Source: Rhodanobacteraceae bacterium
GTDB lineage: Bacteria; Pseudomonadota; Gammaproteobacteria; Xanthomonadales; Rhodanobacteraceae
Reading direction: 5' to 3'
Length of the DNA stretch: 9,836 nt
NCBI GenBank assembly: GCA_025928735.1
Contig: JAICIW010000053.1
Coordinates: 1 to 9,836, forward strand
In this document: positions 6,812-9,836 of the stretch, in pieces
Layout of the letters: each line of letters opens with the position of its first letter
How positions within the stretch are numbered: position 1 is the first letter of the stretch
Notes under the pieces: generated by a model
The model's database searches: none
What the model was told of the DNA's origin: nothing
Seen by the model: the letters and a program-made list of their open reading frames with translations, nothing else
Made by a program: the position numbers and the translations under genes

Positions 6812-7558
6812 ATGCGCCGCAAATGGGTGGGTGGCAACTGGAAAATGCACGGCTCGCGCGCCATGGCTTCGGCGCTGGTCGGCGCGATTGCGGAGGCGAA
6901 CACCCACGCCGTCGATGTCGCGTTGTTTCCGCCGTTTCCCTACCTGCGCGAGGCCTGCGCGGCCGCCGCCGGATCGCGCATCGCGGTCGGCGGACAGGAC
7001 GTCAGCGAACACGAATCCGGGGCGTTCACCGGCGAGGTGTCGGCGGCGATGCTGCGCGACATCGGCTGCGCGCTCGCGCTGGCCGGTCACTCGGAGCGCC
7101 GCCAGTACCATCGCGAGAGCGACGAACAGGTCGCGGCGAAGGTCGCCAAATCGCTCGAACATGACCTCGTGCCGGTGCTGTGCGTAGGCGAAACCCTCGA
7201 CCAGCGCGAAGCGGGCCAGACGACCGCCGTGGTGTCGCGCCAGCTCGGCGCAGTGATCGCCCATTGCGGCATCGCGGCGTTCGAACGCATCGTGGTGGCC
7301 TACGAACCGGTCTGGGCGATCGGCACCGGGCGCACCGCCAGCCCCGCCCAAGCCCAAGAGGTCCACGCATTGCTGCGTAGCCAGCTTGCCAGGGACGATG
7401 CTAGAATTGCCGGTTCGACCCGCATCGTTTACGGCGGCAGCGTCAAACCCGGCAATGCCGCCGAGTTGTTCGCCCAAACCGATATCGATGGCGGCCTGAT
7501 CGGTGGCGCGGCCTTGCAGGCCACCGACTTTCTTTCGATTTGTGCGGCGGCGGGCTGA
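6812..7558 (+). CDS. tpiA: Triosephosphate isomerase
   Basis: TpiA interconverts dihydroxyacetone phosphate and glyceraldehyde-3-phosphate in glycolysis and gluconeogenesis, in the cytoplasm as a TIM-barrel dimer. The 248-residue protein is of normal length (255 in E. coli). The catalytic set is complete: N9 and K11 in GGNWKMH, H93 in AGHSERR and E165 in AYEPVWAIGTG (163-173), which runs into the mobile loop 6. The phosphate-binding YGGSVKP and the GGLIGGAAL segment near the C-terminus are also present. The ATG at 6812 has a strong Shine-Dalgarno (AAGGAG, 6 bases upstream) and gives the standard N-terminus; the longer upstream extension of the frame is not family-like. secG follows after 27 bases, a common tpiA-secG pairing, so the two are probably co-transcribed. 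The 3' part contains a possible internal promoter. Confidence 0.97.
   Translation: MRRKWVGGNWKMHGSRAMASALVGAIAEANTHAVDVALFPPFPYLREACAAAAGSRIAVGGQDVSEHESGAFTGEVSAAMLRDIGCALALAGHSERRQYHRESDEQVAAKVAKSLEHDLVPVLCVGETLDQREAGQTTAVVSRQLGAVIAHCGIAAFERIVVAYEPVWAIGTGRTASPAQAQEVHALLRSQLARDDARIAGSTRIVYGGSVKPGNAAELFAQTDIDGGLIGGAALQATDFLSICAAAG
7399..7407 (+). promoter_or_regulatory. Candidate extended -10 promoter inside the 3' end of tpiA
   Basis: TGCTAGAAT matches the extended -10 pattern TGnTATAAT at eight of the nine positions, including the TG. It lies within coding sequence and uses the codons AGA and ATT, which are uncommon in this high-GC sequence. Transcription would start near 7414 and give a leader of about 170 bases before secG at 7586. 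No -35 is seen at the right distance, which an extended -10 can tolerate. Function is inference. Confidence 0.35.
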
Positions 7559-7585
7559 AGCCGGCTTCCGTACGGGAACGACCAG

Positions 7586-8125
7586 ATGCTGTTCACGATT
7601 TTCAGCGTGTTCTATGTGCTCATCGCGGCGGCGATGATCGTGCTGATCCTGATGCAGCGCGGTGACGGTGCCAACGCCGGGGCCAGCTTCGGCGGCGGCT
7701 CGTCGGGCACGGTATTCGGTGCGCGCGGTTCGGCCAGTTTCCTCACCCGCACCACCGCGGTGCTGGCGGGATTGTTTTTCGTGCTGAGCCTCGCCATGGG
7801 CATTTATCTCAGTCATCACGGCGTCGTGCCGAACACGCAGCAGGCGCTCGGCGTGATGGCAGGGGCGGGCAACTCGGCGCCGGCGGCTTCGTCATCGGCG
7901 GCGGCGCGCACCTCGCCGAACATCAACCCGCTGGCCGCACCGCCGCTGGGCAGCGCGCCCGCAAGCAGCGCCGCGCAGTCCGGCGTACCGGCCCAGCCTT
8001 CGGAAGTGCCGACAGCGCCGGCGTCCGGGAACGCCGCAGGCTCCGAAGTACCGGCCGCGCCGGCCAGGACCTCGGCACCGGCGGCGTCAGCGCCGGCCAG
8101 CAGCGCGCCCGTCGGTTCGCATTGA
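7586..8125 (+). CDS. secG: Preprotein translocase subunit SecG with long low-complexity tail
   Basis: SecG is the small auxiliary subunit of the SecYEG channel that exports unfolded proteins across the inner membrane. Residues 3-22 form the first membrane helix. The conserved loop starting QRGDGANAGASFGGG (24-38) and ending near SFLTR (51-55) follows, and the second helix lies at about 58-76. After residue 80 comes about 100 residues rich in Ala, Pro, Ser and Gly, with a repeated SEVPTAP / SEVPAAP unit at 139-145 and 153-159. The E. coli protein has only about 110 residues in total; longer tails are known in Xanthomonas-type SecG, and this one is probably disordered. The ATG at 7586 has GGGAA at 7574-7578 as a modest Shine-Dalgarno. 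It follows tpiA by 27 bases and is followed by tRNA-Leu, the same secG-leuU order as in E. coli. Confidence 0.93.
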   Translation: MLFTIFSVFYVLIAAAMIVLILMQRGDGANAGASFGGGSSGTVFGARGSASFLTRTTAVLAGLFFVLSLAMGIYLSHHGVVPNTQQALGVMAGAGNSAPAASSSAAARTSPNINPLAAPPLGSAPASSAAQSGVPAQPSEVPTAPASGNAAGSEVPAAPARTSAPAASAPASSAPVGSH

Positions 8126-8150
8126 TCGAAGTTTGGTTTTGGCGAATAGT
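8122..8150 (+). promoter_or_regulatory. Weak candidate promoter for tRNA-Leu
   Basis: TTGATC (8122-8127) and AATAGT (8145-8150) are 17 bases apart, each matching four of six consensus bases. The -35 overlaps the secG stop codon. The predicted start would fall inside the hairpin at 8151-8170, which makes this arrangement uncertain; the tRNA may instead be read from upstream promoters. Confidence 0.22.
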
Positions 8151-8179
8151 CGCGCACATGGATGTGCGCGGTGTTTCTC
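8151..8179 (+). terminator. Hairpin after secG, possible terminator or RNA processing site
   Basis: A perfect inverted repeat CGCGCACAT-GG-ATGTGCGCG (8151-8170) is followed by GTGTTTCTC. The stem is 9 bp on paper, with a tight loop that would in practice open to 4 bases. The T-rich part is short and interrupted, so termination may be partial. It lies 25 bases after the secG stop and 32 before the tRNA, so it could end secG transcripts, attenuate read-through into the tRNA, or mark RNase cleavage of a secG-tRNA transcript. Confidence 0.5.
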
Positions 8180-8202
8180 AGGGACGAGTTTGAACACTCC
8201 AC

Positions 8203-8287
8203 GCCCAGGTGGCGGAATTGGTAGACGCACTACCTTGAGGTGGTAGCGCTTAACGGCGTAGGGGTTCGAGTCCCCTCTTGGGCACCA
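8203..8287 (+). tRNA. leuU: tRNA-Leu, anticodon GAG
   Basis: This is an 85-base tRNA with all arms visible. The acceptor stem GCCCAGG pairs with CTTGGGC (one G-U), with discriminator A and an encoded CCA end (8285-8287). The D arm contains GGTAGACGC. The anticodon stem CTACC/GGTAG closes the loop TTGAGGT with anticodon GAG at 8237-8239, which reads CUC and CUU. A long variable arm, typical of class II leucine tRNAs, follows, then a T arm with GGGG-TTCGAGT-CCCC. In E. coli the tRNA-Leu(GAG) gene leuU also lies directly after secG, so this is conserved gene order. It is followed by a strong hairpin terminator. Confidence 0.97.
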
Positions 8288-8294
8288 ATCGACG

Positions 8295-8335
8295 AACGCG
8301 CGATCGCGAACATTTCGCATCGCGCGTTTTCGTTT
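8295..8335 (+). terminator. Rho-independent terminator after tRNA-Leu
   Basis: A long stem is formed by AACGCGCGAT (8295-8304) with ATCGCGCGTT (8319-8328), continued after a single bulged C (8305) by GCGAA (8306-8310) with TTCGC (8314-8318) around a CAT loop. That gives 15 base pairs with one bulge. The T-rich tail (last bases of the stem plus TT, then CGTTT) fits an intrinsic terminator that ends the tRNA transcript 8 bases after CCA and separates it from the nuo operon. Confidence 0.8.
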
Positions 8336-8452
8336 GTGGATCGCGATGATCGTGGTGCGCCGCGCGATGCGATCCATTCGCGATTGCCGGTGCGCGATTG
8401 CGACGCGCGCCGGTGCATGCGAAAATCCCGTAGCTAACGCGGACGGAATCGA
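8336..8452 (+). promoter_or_regulatory. nuoA: nuo operon leader with candidate promoter
   Basis: This spacer between the tRNA terminator and nuoA probably holds the main nuo promoter. The best pair is TTGCGA (8398-8403) and GAAAAT (8421-8426) with an ideal 17-base spacer, each matching four of six consensus bases; initiation near 8433 would leave a leader of about 20 bases. The Shine-Dalgarno is modest (GGACGGAA, 8441-8448). The region is dense in GCGAT/ATCGC words, several in inverted orientation, but no known regulator site was recognised. Confidence 0.4.
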
Positions 8453-8809
8453 ATGCTCAACGGCTACTGGCCCATCCTGCTGTTCCTGATCGTCGCCGGC
8501 GGCATCGGCGTCGCGTTGATCGTGGTCGGCTTGCTGGCAGGTCCGCGCCGCCCGAGTGCCGAGAAATACTCGCCCTACGAGTGCGGCTTCGAAGCCTTCG
8601 AAGGCGCGCGCATGAAGTTCGACGTGCGCTACTACCTCATCGCGATCCTGTTCATCCTCTTCGATCTCGAAATCGCGTTCCTGTTTCCGTGGGCGACGGT
8701 GTTTTCGAAGATCGGCATCGTCGCGCTGATCGAAATGTTCACGTTCCTGCTGCTGCTGGTCGTGGGCTACGTGTACGTCTGGAAAAAGGGTGCATTGGAA
8801 TGGGACTGA
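8453..8809 (+). CDS. nuoA: NADH-quinone oxidoreductase subunit A (NuoA)
   Basis: NuoA is a small membrane subunit of respiratory complex I, homologous to mitochondrial ND3, at the junction of the peripheral and membrane arms near the quinone site. The 118-residue protein has three membrane helices (about 6-29, 60-80 and 85-108). The first loop carries the hallmark YSPYECGFE (39-47), with C44 at the place of the conserved ND3 loop cysteine. The second helix contains the conserved acidic pair D71 and E73 in ILFDLEIAF. E. coli NuoA is somewhat longer (147). It is the first gene of the nuo operon here, preceded by a candidate promoter. Its last 10 bases overlap the start of nuoB, so translation is likely coupled. 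Confidence 0.96.
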   Translation: MLNGYWPILLFLIVAGGIGVALIVVGLLAGPRRPSAEKYSPYECGFEAFEGARMKFDVRYYLIAILFILFDLEIAFLFPWATVFSKIGIVALIEMFTFLLLLVVGYVYVWKKGALEWD

Positions 8810-9354
8810 TTTCCGCCATCGACAAGTCGATGCACAACCCGGTGCCGATCGGGAGGGTGGACGACATTCTGCGCCCGCAAGCCGACAATCCCATCGTGCA
8901 GCGCGGTTTCGGCGTCACCACCGTGGATGCCCTGTTCAATTGGGCGCGCACCGGTTCGATGTGGCCGATGACGTTTGGTCTGGCCTGCTGCGCGGTGGAG
9001 ATGATGCACGCAGGCGCATCGCGACTCGATCTCGACCGCTACGGCGTGATCTTCCGACCCAGCCCGCGCCAGAGCGATGTGATGATCGTCGCCGGCACGC
9101 TGGTGAACAAGATGGCGCCGGCGCTGCGCAAGGTGTACGACCAGATGCCCGATCCGAAGTGGGTGATTTCGATGGGCAGTTGCGCCAATGGCGGCGGCTA
9201 CTATCACTATTCGTATTCGGTGGTGCGCGGCTGCGACCGCATCGTGCCGGTCGACGTGTACGTGCCGGGCTGTCCGCCGACTGCCGAGGCGCTGGTTTAC
9301 GGGATTCTGCAATTGCAGAAGAAGATCCGCCGCACCAACACCATCGCGCGGTGA
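8800..9354 (+). CDS. nuoB: NADH-quinone oxidoreductase subunit B (NuoB)
   Basis: NuoB (PSST/20-kDa subunit) carries iron-sulfur cluster N2, the last electron carrier of complex I before ubiquinone. The 184-residue protein shows the full ligand set: tandem C63-C64 in GLACCAVEMM, C128 in GSCANGGG and C158 in VPGCPP, with C145 as an additional cysteine. The segments WARTGSMWPM (48-57) and FRPSPRQSDV (85-94) are highly conserved around the quinone site. The start ATG lies inside the end of nuoA, giving a 10-base overlap; AAGGG at 8786-8790 is a plausible Shine-Dalgarno, and the N-terminus MGLISAIDKSMHNP resembles Xanthomonas-type NuoB. The gene ends 8 bases before nuoC. All features are those of a working subunit. 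Confidence 0.97.
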   Translation: MGLISAIDKSMHNPVPIGRVDDILRPQADNPIVQRGFGVTTVDALFNWARTGSMWPMTFGLACCAVEMMHAGASRLDLDRYGVIFRPSPRQSDVMIVAGTLVNKMAPALRKVYDQMPDPKWVISMGSCANGGGYYHYSYSVVRGCDRIVPVDVYVPGCPPTAEALVYGILQLQKKIRRTNTIAR

Positions 9355-9362
9355 CCTGACCC

Positions 9363-9836
9363 ATGAGTCAGACGACCCCCGAACAACTGACCGAGCGCCT
9401 GCGTGCGCGCTTCGGCGACAAGATCGACAACGTCGGCGTTGCGCATGCGCAAGCGACCATGGAAGTCACGCCGGCGGATCTGGCCGAGGTCTGCACCGCG
9501 CTGCGCGACGAAGCGGATTTCCGCTTCGCGCAATTGACCGACCTGTGCGGCGTTGATTTCCTCTCGTTCGGCGAGGACGAGTGGGCGACGTCGCAGACCG
9601 CAACGAACCAGGGCTTCGGCCGGGGCGTGCAGGGCGACAACGTGCAAGGCCGCTTCGGTTGGGAAGATCGCCCGAAGCATCCGCAGTTCCTGCGCCGCTT
9701 CGCTTCGGTGGTGCACCTGCTTTCCTACGAGCACAACATCCGCTTGCGCGTGCGCTGCTTCGCGCCGGAAGATGACCTGCCGGTATTGCCGACGCTCACG
9801 GGCGTGTGGCCGGTCGCCGACTGGTACGAACGCGAG
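9363..9836 (+). CDS. nuoC: NADH-quinone oxidoreductase subunit C (NuoC), 3' end beyond the window
   Basis: NuoC (30-kDa subunit) belongs to the peripheral arm of complex I and helps join the hydrogenase-like module to the quinone-binding subunits. The frame is open from the ATG at 9363 to the right edge, 158 residues, ending exactly in the family signature DWYERE (153-158), which normally continues with the FD-LFGI motif. Residues 59-67 (TDLCGVDFL) and 116-129 (VVHLLSYEHNIRLR) match the core fold. Between them, about residues 70-108, is a hydrophilic, Gly/Asp/Gln-rich insert (for example QGFGRGVQGD) not found in E. coli-type NuoC; similar inserts occur in Xanthomonas-type proteins as I recall them. 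The start lies 8 bases after nuoB with only a weak Shine-Dalgarno, consistent with coupling. A NuoCD fusion as in E. coli cannot be excluded because the end is missing. Confidence 0.93.
   Translation, partial: MSQTTPEQLTERLRARFGDKIDNVGVAHAQATMEVTPADLAEVCTALRDEADFRFAQLTDLCGVDFLSFGEDEWATSQTATNQGFGRGVQGDNVQGRFGWEDRPKHPQFLRRFASVVHLLSYEHNIRLRVRCFAPEDDLPVLPTLTGVWPVADWYERE

Noticed and set aside
6728..7819. Minus-strand open frame (about 363 codons) opposite tpiA and secG
   Set aside because: Antisense to two clear genes and the gap between them; no domain or start signal seen.
8203..8287. tRNA 3' end as an attachment site for an integrated element
   Set aside because: No second copy of the tRNA 3' sequence and no integrase gene are visible; the nuo operon follows directly.
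8240..8437. Small plus-strand open frame starting inside tRNA-Leu
   Set aside because: It begins in the tRNA anticodon arm and crosses the terminator; no Shine-Dalgarno and no known product.

Overview
The window is high-GC (roughly mid-60s percent by eye) chromosomal DNA. It is packed with housekeeping genes whose protein sequences look like Gammaproteobacteria of the order Lysobacterales (Xanthomonadales), probably a Rhodanobacteraceae- or Xanthomonadaceae-type genome. The main reasons are a fused cysNC gene, a NuoC with an insert unlike the E. coli protein, the order tpiA-secG-tRNA-Leu-nuoABC, and a DUF2066 / CDP-alcohol transferase / PerM / Hda cluster. The lineage call is inference from remembered protein similarity and gene order; no search was run.

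Layout. (1) 1-2871, plus strand: the 3' end of a DUF2066-type gene, then a CDP-alcohol phosphatidyltransferase, a PerM/AI-2E family membrane protein and the DnaA-inactivating AAA+ protein Hda. They are tightly packed and the last three are joined by ATGA stop/start overlaps, so they probably form one operon. (2) 2999-5789, plus strand: cysD and a cysN-cysC fusion, which together make activated sulfate (APS, then PAPS). The cysD leader holds a 10-bp palindrome and a poorly placed Shine-Dalgarno. (3) 5818-6627, minus strand: a short-chain dehydrogenase/reductase, convergent with cysNC. A GTAG-headed hairpin resembling a REP element lies between the two genes and shares its first bases with the cysNC stop codon. 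(4) 6812-8125, plus strand: tpiA (glycolysis) and secG (protein export). SecG has an unusually long Ala/Pro/Ser-rich tail, and a possible extended -10 promoter lies inside the 3' part of tpiA. (5) 8203-8287: tRNA-Leu(GAG) with encoded CCA, followed by a strong hairpin terminator. (6) 8453-9836, plus strand: nuoA, nuoB and the 5' part of nuoC, the start of the respiratory complex I operon, with a candidate promoter just upstream.

How the genes work together. The window links several core functions: control of replication initiation (Hda), phospholipid synthesis, sulfate activation, central glycolysis, Sec-dependent export, a leucine tRNA and the NADH dehydrogenase operon. No mobile element, CRISPR array, phage gene or defence system is visible. 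I found no convincing new biological system. The items worth a second look are small: the REP-like hairpin, the intragenic promoter candidate, the secG tail, the hairpins flanking the tRNA, and the inverted repeats upstream of cysD and tpiA. No intergenic stretch exceeds 300 bases.
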